From positions 186,001 to 250,000 of the forward strand of contig OX596000.1 in assembly GCA_951394045.1 (NCBI GenBank): DNA of 64,000 bases, written 5' to 3'. This document shows, piece after piece, positions 1-9,590 of this stretch. The notes beneath the pieces are model-generated. The model saw only the letters and a list, made by a program, of their open reading frames with translations, was not told the DNA's origin and searched no databases. Both the position numbers and the translations under genes were made by a program. Each line of letters opens with the position of its first letter. Positions within the stretch are counted from its first letter, which is position 1. The DNA comes from Nitzschia sp. DOCU1. Taxonomy: Eukaryota > Bacillariophyta > Bacillariophyceae > Bacillariales > Bacillariaceae.

Positions 1-381
1 CGTCTCTTTAGAGTTGTATGGTAGCTGTGTCATACTTGGAAGGTCCCTGCAGGGACTGAAGTTTTCCCGAAAAAAGCAACATTTGAGCTCGTTCTATGCC
101 CGTAAGGCAACATTTGGAGAACGTTTGCTTCATTGTCGTTAGCTTCGCTACCCCGTTCACTAAATAAAGTTGATGGTATTTAGGCAGCCACGGTTTCACC
201 ATGTTTATGTTCATGATTCTATCGAATTGTACCTCTATTTCGGAAGTCAGTGAAAGAGAACAACAACACACCGGTTGTCATGGATCTGGTAAGGTAATTA
301 GCACTTCCAGAACATATTTACCTGCTTCCGCGCCTAAACATTAGTTGAAACGGCGGCAACCCTATTTATGAAAAGATATTA
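1..381. other. 5' edge, no gene called
   Basis: A short minus-strand open frame (8-271) lies here but has no recognisable domain and no coding-like composition. The right part is presumably the promoter and 5' UTR of the ankyrin gene at 382. Confidence 0.5.
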
Positions 382-1608
382 ATGTTTCAAGGCTTACTTA
401 AGAAAATGACCACTCTGCATAGGGAAGAAGGGAAGATGACCGCGAACACCTACGAGGGGGGCGCTTTCTCATCCTGGAATGGCGGGTTTCTCACCATAGA
501 TCCGTCAAGCGAAAATGTTCCGATACCGAACTTTTCGCAGTACCGAGCGCAACCACTACAGAGCAGTTTGGATCTCACAATTTTTCCTTTTCAGCTACCG
601 AACGATAGCGACCCCGTCGCCACCTTCACCATGTTTGAAGTTTCTCACGATGACTTTATCCCTCTGTTCCTATTCTTGGAAACTAAAGAGTGGGGCACGT
701 GCGTCAAGGAGGCCAAACGAGCCCCGCAGCTGATCGAAGAACGCAAGACGGTCTTTGGTTTCTTCGGAGACAAAGCCGAAACTCGGATCAACGCTCTGCA
801 CCAAGCGGTTGCAATCCCTGACTGTCCCACTTCCGTTATTGAGGCATTTTGCAAATTTAACCAGAAGTGTCTTCAAAGTCTAGAAACGGCGTATCGTCGC
901 ACGGCACTGCATATTGCCTGCATGAAGGGGACCGACTACAAAATCATCGGGACATTGTTGCAGTTTGACGATGACAAGTGCGCTCAGACGCCCGATTCCC
1001 TAGGTCGTTTACCGATTCATTATGCAGCCAAGAATCGCACGACGAATGGCGACAAGACTCTGCGTCTGTTGCTTAGGGCCCACCCAATATCATTGATGGT
1101 TCAAGATAAAGCTGGTTTTTCACCTTTGCACGTGGCCTGTCGTATGGGACAATCCATGGCCATGATTCGTCTCTTTTTGCGAACGGCGCCCGATAGCATT
1201 GTGCTACGTACTTTAAAAAAGTCCTACGCCGTCCACTGTGCCAAGCAGTGTACTGGTGTCTGGTCTAAAGAGCACCATGACGAAATTCTCGATTATCTCA
1301 AGACCGTCACCGAGGTAACTAGAGACACTCTAAAGGTCAGTGGCTATGAAAGCATTTCTTACCTTGGAAAGGAAGACGACTCCATGCGAACATTTATGGA
1401 CGATATTGCTTTGTCCGTGGACAATCCGTCTGTTCGAAGTAGCCGGGCGTCAGGAAGAACCGGTCGTCGAACTGTTCTTGGTGGAGGCAGCAGCGTCCAC
1501 TCGAAGTCGTCCATTCCCATCAAGATTACTATGGATGTGGATTCTACCAGCAAATGCTCAGTCGTCACGGATGAAGAAAATAGCGAAGATTCTTTCGGCG
1601 ATCAATAA
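382..1608 (+). CDS. Ankyrin-repeat protein, 408 aa
   Basis: A single uninterrupted frame from ATG to TAA. Residues about 175-310 carry ankyrin-type repeats: RRTALHIACMKG, then LGRLPIHYAAKN, then AGFSPLHVACRMG, each followed by a helix with an LLL-like or RLFL end. Ankyrin repeats are protein-binding scaffolds, so no enzymatic role is implied. The N-terminal third has no domain I recognise. The C-terminal 80 residues are Ser/Arg-rich (SSRASGRTGRR) and end in an acidic stretch. No signal peptide is evident, so it is probably cytosolic or nuclear. In-frame Met at residues 9 and 19 are alternative starts. The partner is unknown. Confidence 0.85.
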   Translation: MFQGLLKKMTTLHREEGKMTANTYEGGAFSSWNGGFLTIDPSSENVPIPNFSQYRAQPLQSSLDLTIFPFQLPNDSDPVATFTMFEVSHDDFIPLFLFLETKEWGTCVKEAKRAPQLIEERKTVFGFFGDKAETRINALHQAVAIPDCPTSVIEAFCKFNQKCLQSLETAYRRTALHIACMKGTDYKIIGTLLQFDDDKCAQTPDSLGRLPIHYAAKNRTTNGDKTLRLLLRAHPISLMVQDKAGFSPLHVACRMGQSMAMIRLFLRTAPDSIVLRTLKKSYAVHCAKQCTGVWSKEHHDEILDYLKTVTEVTRDTLKVSGYESISYLGKEDDSMRTFMDDIALSVDNPSVRSSRASGRTGRRTVLGGGSSVHSKSSIPIKITMDVDSTSKCSVVTDEENSEDSFGDQ

Positions 1609-2242
1609 CCAGGGATATTGATAATGCGAGCGTCGTGGGGGTTTCGGGACGACGCAATTCCATATGACACGTTTTATCACTATAGCTTTATTAGTTACGG
1701 GGATAACTCAGGTTTTAGTCCTAGTAGATGCATATCCGTTTCCTCAATAGATTTTTTAAGCTGAGACTCGAAAGGGTCATCAAGTTTTCGTCAACCCGCC
1801 AGATAGAAAAAACAGAAGCAAGTTAGCACCGGCTAGACAATAGAAGCAACGAGGAATTCGCTGTTCTGTAGCATCAGCGAAAACTTCAAGCCCCACCTGA
1901 CGGTCTCGCATAAACGCCTGGTCTGCTGCTGGAATGGGCATGAGCGAAGAGGAGATATGCATCACCAAGGCAGGAGAGCACCATGACCGTGAAATTTTAT
2001 CGGCATTGTTGCTTATCTAACGACTCCCCACAACTCCACGGCAACTTGAAGCGAACTAGTATTCATCAAGTGATTACTCCAATCGAGGGCAGTTTTTATA
2101 TCGTACGCTTCTGTAGTCCAAGGGCAGCGGGCTTCCGTGGTCCCTAGAATTACGATACTTTCTTGTATCTGCGTCGTCGATTGTCTGAGCATATTCGTTT
2201 CAATCAGGCATCGGTCGATGTAGGCTCAAGTAGTGACGCGTA
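1609..2242. other. Intergenic, between two converging 3' ends
   Basis: The ankyrin gene (+) and the phosphoglycerate-mutase-like gene (-) converge here. Short open frames exist (for example 1780-1968 minus, TTG start), but nothing supports coding. Confidence 0.5.
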
Positions 2243-3472
2243 TTACTCGATTGCAGCAAACGCGGTTGTTTTATCCGTGTCTATCTTGATTTGTTCACCA
2301 CCATGCAAATACGTGGCCGCGGCACGCGTCGTCGTCCTACCCGACCTTTCCATGATTCTTGGTTTCATTGGAATCGAACTGAGAGGGTACACTGGCAACT
2401 CTGGTACTAGCCCCTTGAGTCGTTTCGAGCGGTATACCTCCTTTTTGTGAATGGGAGAAACAAAAGGGATACCATTGACATCGCAAGCTTGATAGCAATA
2501 CGACTTGTGGCCTTGTCCGTCTGGTTCAGAATTATCCAGGCGACGACGTCGAAACCGCAAAACCAACGGAACACCCGTCTGTAACCTCAAAGCTTCCAGC
2601 TTTTTTAAAGCAGCAGGGTCGTCTTGAACATTACAAATGACACCAATCAATGCGCGTAGTGAATTGGCATGGGCCACGACTAGACCCGTTCCTCCCGTCA
2701 TCAATGGAAACGACGACGACGAAAAGCCTTCTTGCACATTTTGTGCTACTCTTTGTTGCGCCGCCTCGTTCAGAACAGGAACCAATCGTTCTTCCAAGAA
2801 TGGGTTTATCCGATGATTAGCCACTTGTTCCAACGACTCACCACGAGGTACAAACTCGTCGCCCCCACAATAATTTGAAAAGGCCCGGAGTTCGTCGAGA
2901 CGCCGTGGATCATTATCTTCTAGCAAAGGCGGAACTGTGTACCAACTGCGCCTCCATTGTTGTACAAGGGTAGGATCATGGCCATACATTCCCTTTTCGA
3001 CATCTTCCTTGACGAGTCCTTGTAGTGCACCATAATGCCGTTCATTCAATCGATAATCTTGAAAATAGCGCCGCGGCGCCAAAGCATTGGGCTTTTCGGA
3101 AAATCCCCACAGACAATAATGGGCTGTCAGTTGAGCACGCTGCAAAATGGAAGTAAAACAGGCATCAATGCCCAGTTCAAACTCGGACACTTGACGCCCC
3201 GTGGCTTGTGCTTCGGCAATGCCTTTTTGCGACAAGGGTACATTTGTCCAGCCCGTAAAGGTTTCCCGACATCCGGGCTCTCCTCCATTCCAAATCGAAT
3301 CACCGTGGCGACAAAGAAGTAAAGTATGGACAAAGGAATCTTCTGGGTATGAGTACGGCAATCCCTTGGAAGACGACGACGACAAGGCCACGACGGACAC
3401 CCGACAGTTGCAAATTGCAGCAAGAAGAAAGAACGTCAAACCCGAAACTCGGAGCCCACGACGTCGTATCAT
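2243..3472 (-). CDS. Phosphoglycerate mutase-like (2,3-bisphosphoglycerate-dependent type), secretory or plastid N-terminus
   Basis: A 409-aa histidine-phosphatase-fold protein. The signature RHGDSIWN at residues 55-62 carries the phospho-accepting His (about H56). GCRETFTGWTNVPLS follows, then LNERHYGALQG with the family's acid/base Glu (about E144). The second catalytic His lies in VVAHANSLRAL (about H268). These are hallmarks of dPGM, which interconverts 3- and 2-phosphoglycerate in glycolysis and gluconeogenesis. The first 30 residues look like a signal peptide with a hydrophobic run (GLTFFLLAAI) ending near VVA, so the enzyme is probably sent to the ER/plastid route or another organelle. 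Two oddities are AHAN in place of the usual AHGN, and a C-terminal extension of about 90 residues that is longer than bacterial dPGM. It is divergent in orientation from the kinase gene at 4180. Confidence 0.88.
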   Translation of the reverse strand: MIRRRGLRVSGLTFFLLAAICNCRVSVVALSSSSSKGLPYSYPEDSFVHTLLLCRHGDSIWNGGEPGCRETFTGWTNVPLSQKGIAEAQATGRQVSEFELGIDACFTSILQRAQLTAHYCLWGFSEKPNALAPRRYFQDYRLNERHYGALQGLVKEDVEKGMYGHDPTLVQQWRRSWYTVPPLLEDNDPRRLDELRAFSNYCGGDEFVPRGESLEQVANHRINPFLEERLVPVLNEAAQQRVAQNVQEGFSSSSFPLMTGGTGLVVAHANSLRALIGVICNVQDDPAALKKLEALRLQTGVPLVLRFRRRRLDNSEPDGQGHKSYCYQACDVNGIPFVSPIHKKEVYRSKRLKGLVPELPVYPLSSIPMKPRIMERSGRTTTRAAATYLHGGEQIKIDTDKTTAFAAIE

Positions 3473-4179
3473 TCTTCTTCAAAAGCTTGATTCTGAAGAT
3501 CAAGTGTGGTAATGTAGGGATTGATAACCACAGGCAACGATGCCTTTCATTCTCATTTTATGGTTTGTCCTGACGACTTCAATGAGAAAGTTGTGCGGGT
3601 GGCTGGAAATTGGAAAGGGAATCGGAATGCAGCAACCTCACGTTTTTTCCCTTTCATTCTAGCCTGATGACGTGTCCCCGAAAATGAGACGCTGGCTGTC
3701 GTTCGATCCCGTTGAAGTTCCTTTGGAAGCAGGCTCATGACCCAAAGAAACAGTCGGATGGATCATTTTGCGCGATACCCGCCATTCGTCGATTGCTGCC
3801 AACTCGGAGTCTCACTTTTGCGTCCGTCTTCTTCGGCACAAAATTCCGCTCTCATGCCGGGAAAGTACACACTGACGTGGTGAGGCATCGAAGGCATGGA
3901 ACAGCAACATGTTTCTTGTCGAGCATATGAAAAGGGATACACAAGGACACAAATGCAACACATCTGGACAAATGGAGAGTTGGCGACGTCAATTCGTTTT
4001 TCCTCTTGTGTAGCACTCCGACTGATGGGTGATCGGCAACCAGCACCGATGGCAAACCAACGCATGTGTGGCCTCACTTTTTCCCTAAAGCACTACAATC
4101 GTCGCAAGTCTCAACTTGAAACGACACACGAACAGGCAAAGATTAAGCTCTCTTGCTTGGGTCGTTCGGAATATTGACA
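3473..4179. other. Shared divergent promoter region
   Basis: About 700 bases separate the ATGs of the mutase-like gene (-) and the P-loop kinase gene (+). No domain-bearing frame is seen on either strand, so this is probably a bidirectional promoter. Confidence 0.45.
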
Positions 4180-5124
4180 ATGATTCCCGCCGTTTTAATT
4201 CTGGTCCTTTCTTTGAATGCTTTGGTGGCTGGTTATGTCCCTTCTTTTTCCCACAGACCCGCCGCTGCATTTGTTCATAATCATCGAACATCTGCTTTGA
4301 AAGTTTCTTTTGCTGATGACATTGTAACAAATGGCTTGGATGACAATGACGACGAGGATCGTTCGCGTACGGCTGTTGCGAGCGAGAAGCAAATTACAGA
4401 GACTAGCACATTTCCAGAATGCGTCGTTCTTTCCTGGGAATGCGACGTGGAAGCACAAATCCGTGACGAACTTTCTCGACGAGGCCCCGTCTCATGTCAA
4501 GTCTCGAACCAGCCATACATGGTAGGCGTCGTAGGCATTCCAGGCTCTGGAAAATCAACCTCTGGCTCCATCTTGACCAACTCTTTGGCCGACCTTGGGT
4601 CTCTGTTAATGCCAGTGGACGGGTACCATTATTCGATCGCCGAACTTTTGCAATTTGAAGACCCTGACGATGCCATTTATCGACGAGGGGCGGCCGATAC
4701 CTTTGATGTGAAATCACTACAAGTGGCCTTGGAGCGCATTCGATTCGGAGACGATGCACAGGTCAAAGTCCCAGGATTTGACCACGCTCGCGGAGACCCC
4801 GAATACGATGCCCATACATTTGATCGCCAACAACACCGAGTGGTTATTGTGGAGGGATTGTATCTTCTCCACGACGAGGCTGGGTGGGAGTCCATCAGAG
4901 ATAATTTTGACTTGACCATTTTTGTGGATGCCGATGTCGATACTTGTGTTGACCGTCTCAAGATTCGCAATCAATGCATTCCCGGTTACACCAAGGAAGA
5001 AATTGAAGTCCGATGCGACGTTGTGGATCGTGCGAATGCCATGGCAGTCGATAAGTCCCGTCAATACGCGGATATGATTGTGCAAGGCGTCGCCTCCAAG
5101 TCCAGACAGCACCAGCTGCTTTAA
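4180..5124 (+). CDS. P-loop kinase of phosphoribulokinase/uridine kinase class
   Basis: A 314-aa protein. The open frame extends upstream to a TTG at 4153, but the first ATG is 4180. The N-terminus is a signal-like hydrophobic run (MIPAVLILVLSLNALVAG) followed by a basic, Ser-rich stretch including PAAAFVH. That suggests secretory or plastid targeting. The Walker A motif GIPGSGKST sits at residues 119-127 and MPVDGYHYS at about 144-152, the acceptor/base region of this class. YRRGAADTFDV and VPGFDHARGDP follow, then VVIVEGLYLL, the strand before the Walker-B-like position. This arrangement resembles the fungal YFH7 and bacterial FrcK-like kinases more than true Calvin-cycle phosphoribulokinase. 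The substrate cannot be read from sequence. The ending after GVAS is abrupt; a missed 3' exon is possible. Confidence 0.82.
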   Translation: MIPAVLILVLSLNALVAGYVPSFSHRPAAAFVHNHRTSALKVSFADDIVTNGLDDNDDEDRSRTAVASEKQITETSTFPECVVLSWECDVEAQIRDELSRRGPVSCQVSNQPYMVGVVGIPGSGKSTSGSILTNSLADLGSLLMPVDGYHYSIAELLQFEDPDDAIYRRGAADTFDVKSLQVALERIRFGDDAQVKVPGFDHARGDPEYDAHTFDRQQHRVVIVEGLYLLHDEAGWESIRDNFDLTIFVDADVDTCVDRLKIRNQCIPGYTKEEIEVRCDVVDRANAMAVDKSRQYADMIVQGVASKSRQHQLL

Positions 5125-6221
5125 TGAGTTGCTGCTAGTGCAGCGGCACCATCCATCCTTGTCCGACTCTACCTCTTTCCTTCTTTTCCACCTCACCCAA
5201 GCAAGCATCGCGATTGCTTGCATCTTAAAGAACCACGCGCCAAGAATGTTGTTCTTTAGAAATTTCTGTACTACTATTTAAAATCATGATTTTTTTAATC
5301 GACGCCGCGACATGAAAAGCGCAGCACCAGCAACTGCATGTTGTTATAGCATGCCCATACTTCTTGACTTTGGATCTTGATCCCCGGATGATGTTGGAAA
5401 AGGTAGCGAGAAAGGCCAAAGTCGTAGAACTTGTTAGCTTTTGGGTGCTGGATCAATCACACTTCCTGATGATGGAAAACGGTGAGTGAGCGTCTTTTTA
5501 GCATTTCGAATTAGTAGTAGCTAGTGAGTTCTTGTGGAACCCGGCTTAATTTAACGCCGAGATTGAAAAGCTTGTTTGTTCTCACTATCTACCGACCTTG
5601 CTGTGCTCCCATGAGTGCTGAGCTATCTTTGGTTCATTCGCCATGGTAGTGGCGCCTTCCACTCCTGGAACTATGTACAATCGCCTCGAAATCTGCTTGG
5701 GCGTTTCTTTTGGAGGATCCTTAATTGACATGAGGAACACAACGACAAATAATTGCAAGGTACTAAATCTTGTATTACACTGTGCATTTAGGAAGTTCGA
5801 TAATCTTTCAAGGATGTGGAATGGAAGAACTTTAAATTCTTCTGATGATCTGAAAGGTTATGCCTAGTGGGTCAGTTCCGGCTCCATGATGCCATCGCCA
5901 TGTTCTCTTCGTCTCTTTTCTTCTTTCAAACAATTAGCGTCGTCTACCGGTATTCGGTGTTCGCGATGATAGAGTAGAAAATGAATCTTATCATAGATTA
6001 CTGCCGGAACGCCGGAAGTGCCTTCCCCGGATATCTATTGGGACTATGACTCCTTCTCCCGTGCTTTCTGCCACCAACACCAAGATTTCTTCGAACCAAA
6101 GCAGAGAACAAAAAACAGAGCAGCAGACTAAATTTCCCACATCCTCACGTTTGGTTGTTGATTACGCTTGCCATTCCTCTTTACAACGCTATTGCTACAA
6201 CTGTTAAGAATAACAAGAATC
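5125..6221. other. Intergenic, no gene supported
   Basis: About 1.1 kb between two plus-strand genes. Only short frames without domains are seen (for example 5643-5867). It must contain the kinase 3' UTR and the promoter of the DUF6824 gene. A one-mismatch copy of the CTACCGGTAG palindrome lies at 5944-5953. Confidence 0.45.
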
Positions 6222-7838
6222 ATGTGCAAATGTCCACGTCGTTACAAAAATAAAGGCACTGGTGGCGCCAGAACGAAAGACCAAAGAAGAAGCCGCTCCC
6301 CAGCTCGTCCCACGACGAACGATTCAGTGACGATCGCTGGTCCATTAGAAGACGAAGACTTCGTGTTGATTCCTGGCTTGGTCACGGAGGAAGAAAACGG
6401 CTCGGCATTTCAGTCAAGCCAAGACGGTTCGCCCCATGAAGCAGATCAAGAAGCCCGTTCCGTTCAAGACGAACCTACTACTGAAGATCTCCTGCGCCGA
6501 TCCAAACGAAGGCACCGCCCCCAAGTTTCCTTTTCCGAACGCAACGAGAAATTGGAAAGGTCGAGCTCCCCGATTCTAGGCTCTCGTCGAGTCCGACGCA
6601 AATGCCGAAAGTCTTGTAGTTTGACGGGGTCTCGACGAGACGAATCTAACAAGTTGTTCACTCCTGAATCGTTGGGGCTTCCTGCTGTTTCTTCTTCTTC
6701 AAAGAACATTCCCCATGCACAGCCCCGCCGCCAAGCATGTATGCCTTTTCCAGCATCTGCCCCCTTCCACCACTATGATTCGGCAGTAGCCGCAGCAGCC
6801 GCTCAGGATTGTTGGATCATTCCAAACATTCCCGTTACCTTTTCAACGCTTCCGTTTTTGACCAAAAAGAAGGTGGATCATCGAGCGCCAAAAATTGCCC
6901 CTGGCGAGGCTCCCAGTAACTCATTGCTATCAGAAGTATCGTCCTCGTCATCGTATATGGAGGATTTGAAGCCCGCGGTGGTGGCTCTCCCGCCCATCAA
7001 CAACACCAAAGGCTCGACAAACAAATCCAGCAGTCAAGAGGAGCCCCGTGTTAATAGAGGTGCTGCTGCTGATTCGATTTCTTTCAACAACTACTCCAAG
7101 TGGTACTGTTCGGCCACATCCTTGGGTCCAAACTTTTGTCCCGGTCCTCACGATGTGATCTGTGCTCGCGGCAAACGTACCTATAACCACCCTGGCAATG
7201 AACGGTTTCGATCCCTCGTCCAAGACGCGTACCCGCAGTACAAGAATGCTAAAAGCAAGAGCGAGCGTTCTTCCATTGTGTCTGGCATTGTCAATCAGGT
7301 CCGGCGCTTCATGGTGGCGCCACCAGATGCGCCAGCAAAACAAGATGCAACTAACAAAGCACCTGTTCTTTTGGGTGGTTTTGTAAAGCGGGAAGCCGAT
7401 GGGAACTGGATCGAAGTGGGAGAAACCTTGGCCCGTGAAAAGATTTCCCAAATGATGCGTAATTTCGTCGGTGGATCGGAATACAGTTCCAGTATTGAAC
7501 ATAAGCGTCGAAGGAAGCATGCTCGAAAGGCTAATCCTCAACGTTTGGAGAGATTGCATCAAGTCGTCTTGAGCAATCCAAAAGTCAAAGCAGCAGTCAT
7601 CGAATTGACCAATCATGTCGCTCATCATCATCAACAACAACCGAATCAGAATGAACAAGCATCCATGGCACTGTTCCATTCCTTGACTCAAGACATGTTG
7701 TCCGCCATTAAAGCCGACTCCGAGATGCTAGCTCGATTTTTGCAAACAGAACAAGATCTTCGATTGGAGGAGCAGCAGTCTCCCACCAAGAAACCGCGGC
7801 AACGTGCTTCTTCAGGCGACCATGACAAAGAAGAGTAG
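6222..7838 (+). CDS. DUF6824-domain protein 1 (diatom family)
   Basis: A 538-aa protein from the first ATG; the frame continues upstream to a TTG at 6168, which I reject. The conserved domain spans about residues 306-417. It starts PGPHDVICARGKRTYNHPGN, continues ERFRSLVQDAYPQYKNAKSK, and ends WIEVGETLAREKISQMMRN, the layout of DUF6824, which is very abundant in diatoms. The function of this domain is not established. The N-terminal 300 residues are low complexity, rich in Arg, Ser and Pro, with basic runs suggesting a nuclear protein. A His/Gln-rich stretch follows the domain. The C-terminus (LTQDMLSAIKADSEMLARFL) is also conserved in the paralog at 18681-19913. An antisense open frame of 247 codons overlaps it and is treated as a shadow. 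Confidence 0.85.
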   Translation: MCKCPRRYKNKGTGGARTKDQRRSRSPARPTTNDSVTIAGPLEDEDFVLIPGLVTEEENGSAFQSSQDGSPHEADQEARSVQDEPTTEDLLRRSKRRHRPQVSFSERNEKLERSSSPILGSRRVRRKCRKSCSLTGSRRDESNKLFTPESLGLPAVSSSSKNIPHAQPRRQACMPFPASAPFHHYDSAVAAAAAQDCWIIPNIPVTFSTLPFLTKKKVDHRAPKIAPGEAPSNSLLSEVSSSSSYMEDLKPAVVALPPINNTKGSTNKSSSQEEPRVNRGAAADSISFNNYSKWYCSATSLGPNFCPGPHDVICARGKRTYNHPGNERFRSLVQDAYPQYKNAKSKSERSSIVSGIVNQVRRFMVAPPDAPAKQDATNKAPVLLGGFVKREADGNWIEVGETLAREKISQMMRNFVGGSEYSSSIEHKRRRKHARKANPQRLERLHQVVLSNPKVKAAVIELTNHVAHHHQQQPNQNEQASMALFHSLTQDMLSAIKADSEMLARFLQTEQDLRLEEQQSPTKKPRQRASSGDHDKEE

Positions 7839-8777
7839 CTTCTTTTTGTACGTGCTTCCGCCCATGTGTCTATGTATGTATGCATAGAATACCATTAGTA
7901 CCGCAGATATGTGGATGTGTAGACTTGGTCGCAAACGCCAATGCTAGCGTAGTATTCCTGAAGACAACACATCAACCCGAGCATCATTCTCATCTTTTCG
8001 TCGGCATTGTCGTCGCGATGAGAAGATTTTGTTGCAACAGGCGGAATTCACGGGGATCCGTTGCGGCTTCATTTCTGGGTCTATAAGAATGAAAAAACAT
8101 GATGTATCGCAAACAAACGTGAGAGTGGATTGCTTTTGTGAAACGAACAACCACACACATTTGCAACACTTGCTGTTTGTGAGATAGCGACCAGCAGCAA
8201 TTTGGAGAAGATAACGAATAATTGACTGGTTATTAAGTCTCACGAGCCCATGATGGCACGACGACGACGGCAATTGTCATCCTCGCCACCCATCTCTTAT
8301 TGACATACCTTCTTCTTGTCTACCTCATTGTTATCAACTGTTATCGTCAATGTAGCCATGTATGATAGTGCCAACGAGTGAGTAGAGAGAGCAGCAAATG
8401 ATGATGTCTTTCGCCATTGTCGTTGTCGCGATTGTTTGGTGTGCCAATGAGCGATGACTGACTCGACTCATCGGGTCACAACAGTCAATGTCGAACATTT
8501 GTTCGTTGTCGTTCGTAAGTTGGCAGGGGTGTCATGGTCTTCGCCACGTTGGCCGGCCCGTGTCAGCACGACACGCGTTGATTGGATAGCCGCGTGTGCG
8601 AGGTGGCGATCTTTTTACCTTCGAGCTTTTTCCTTTTTGCGAGGTCTCTCCCTCTAAAACACACGAACAAAACGATCGACGACGACAATGATGGATCGAT
8701 CGCGAATAAAGTGTGTTGCTGGCAGAAGATTGTTCTGAGAACACCCCACTTTTCACTGATTGTCGCATATATTCATC
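7839..8777. other. Intergenic, no gene supported
   Basis: About 940 bases between two plus-strand genes. Short frames on both strands lack domains. It contains the 3' UTR of the DUF6824 gene and the promoter of the small secreted-protein gene. Confidence 0.45.
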
Positions 8778-9461
8778 ATGTTCAAATCCTCTCGTTCGTT
8801 TCACCTCGTATGGGCCTGCTTGTGTGCTACTTGCCTTGTGCACGGTTTTGTCGAGAAGAATCCTTTGCAGCCTAAAATGAGAATGCCTTCTTCTAGACAG
8901 GAAACATTGTACAACGACTTGGAATCGCTCTATCAACAACAAACGGCGGAATATGGGGTGGATTTAGCCAAGCAATTTCAACGAGAACAACAAACTCGAC
9001 GACGACGACGCCGACAACGCCGACAACCAAGTGTCGTGAGACAAACTCTTGACCAAGAACAAGACGATATCGCATCTGCAGATTCTCCTGGGTTCTTTCC
9101 ATCTAGTAGCACGGGAACCACTCGCAGCATTTCGAGTATACCGACACGGGCTCGACAACGCTTGGGGGGTCTGCTTTCTACAACACCTCCTTCTTCTACT
9201 ACTAACAGCAGCAACAATAATGGAGACAATTGGTTTTGGATCCTGTCGGCATCCGTGACGGCGTCCTACACAAGTTCAGCACAAGCAACATCATTACTCT
9301 TTCTTTCCGCCATTGTAATGCTGTGCTTGTCGCTGAGTCTTGGACCCATGATAGGCGAGGAATTGTCGCCTCTTTGGACTACGACGACACCCAGTTTACT
9401 TTTGGAACCACCCAGCATTAGCATCATTAGCCAGACGACGATGACGGAAGCCACAACGTAA
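8778..9461 (+). CDS. Hypothetical protein with signal peptide and C-terminal membrane segment, 227 aa
   Basis: The frame opens at a TTG (8760); the first ATG is 8778. Residues 1-22 look like a signal peptide (SFHLVWACLCATCLVHG), with Phe directly after the likely cleavage site (HG|FVEKNP). That resembles the diatom plastid motif, in which Phe at +1 directs import. Residues 35-75 are helical and charged, with an Arg run (RRRRRRQRR). The middle is Ser/Thr-rich. A hydrophobic segment near residues 170-192 (LLFLSAIVMLCLSLSLG) could span a thylakoid or envelope membrane. No family is recognised. Plastid location is an inference from the N-terminus alone. Confidence 0.65.
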   Translation: MFKSSRSFHLVWACLCATCLVHGFVEKNPLQPKMRMPSSRQETLYNDLESLYQQQTAEYGVDLAKQFQREQQTRRRRRRQRRQPSVVRQTLDQEQDDIASADSPGFFPSSSTGTTRSISSIPTRARQRLGGLLSTTPPSSTTNSSNNNGDNWFWILSASVTASYTSSAQATSLLFLSAIVMLCLSLSLGPMIGEELSPLWTTTTPSLLLEPPSISIISQTTMTEATT

Positions 9462-9590
9462 TCCAGTACGGCATCCTCATCCTCCTTGGTCAATCCTTTT
9501 CAAGGTCTATAGTATATCTAATGAACTATGTATGTATAATATAACGTGATTCCATTTGCTACTATTATTTTATAGTATTCAACTATTTTA

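Noticed and set aside
4153..4179. TTG-initiated upstream extension of the P-loop kinase; similar TTG/GTG extensions at 6168, 8760, 17247, 18680, 21142, 27592, 32220, 51183 and 58445
   Set aside because: Nuclear genes of this kind normally start at ATG and each has a plausible ATG just downstream.
6948..7691. Minus-strand open frame of 247 codons inside DUF6824 gene 1
   Set aside because: It lies fully opposite a domain-bearing gene; low-complexity stretches of the sense strand make long antisense frames likely.
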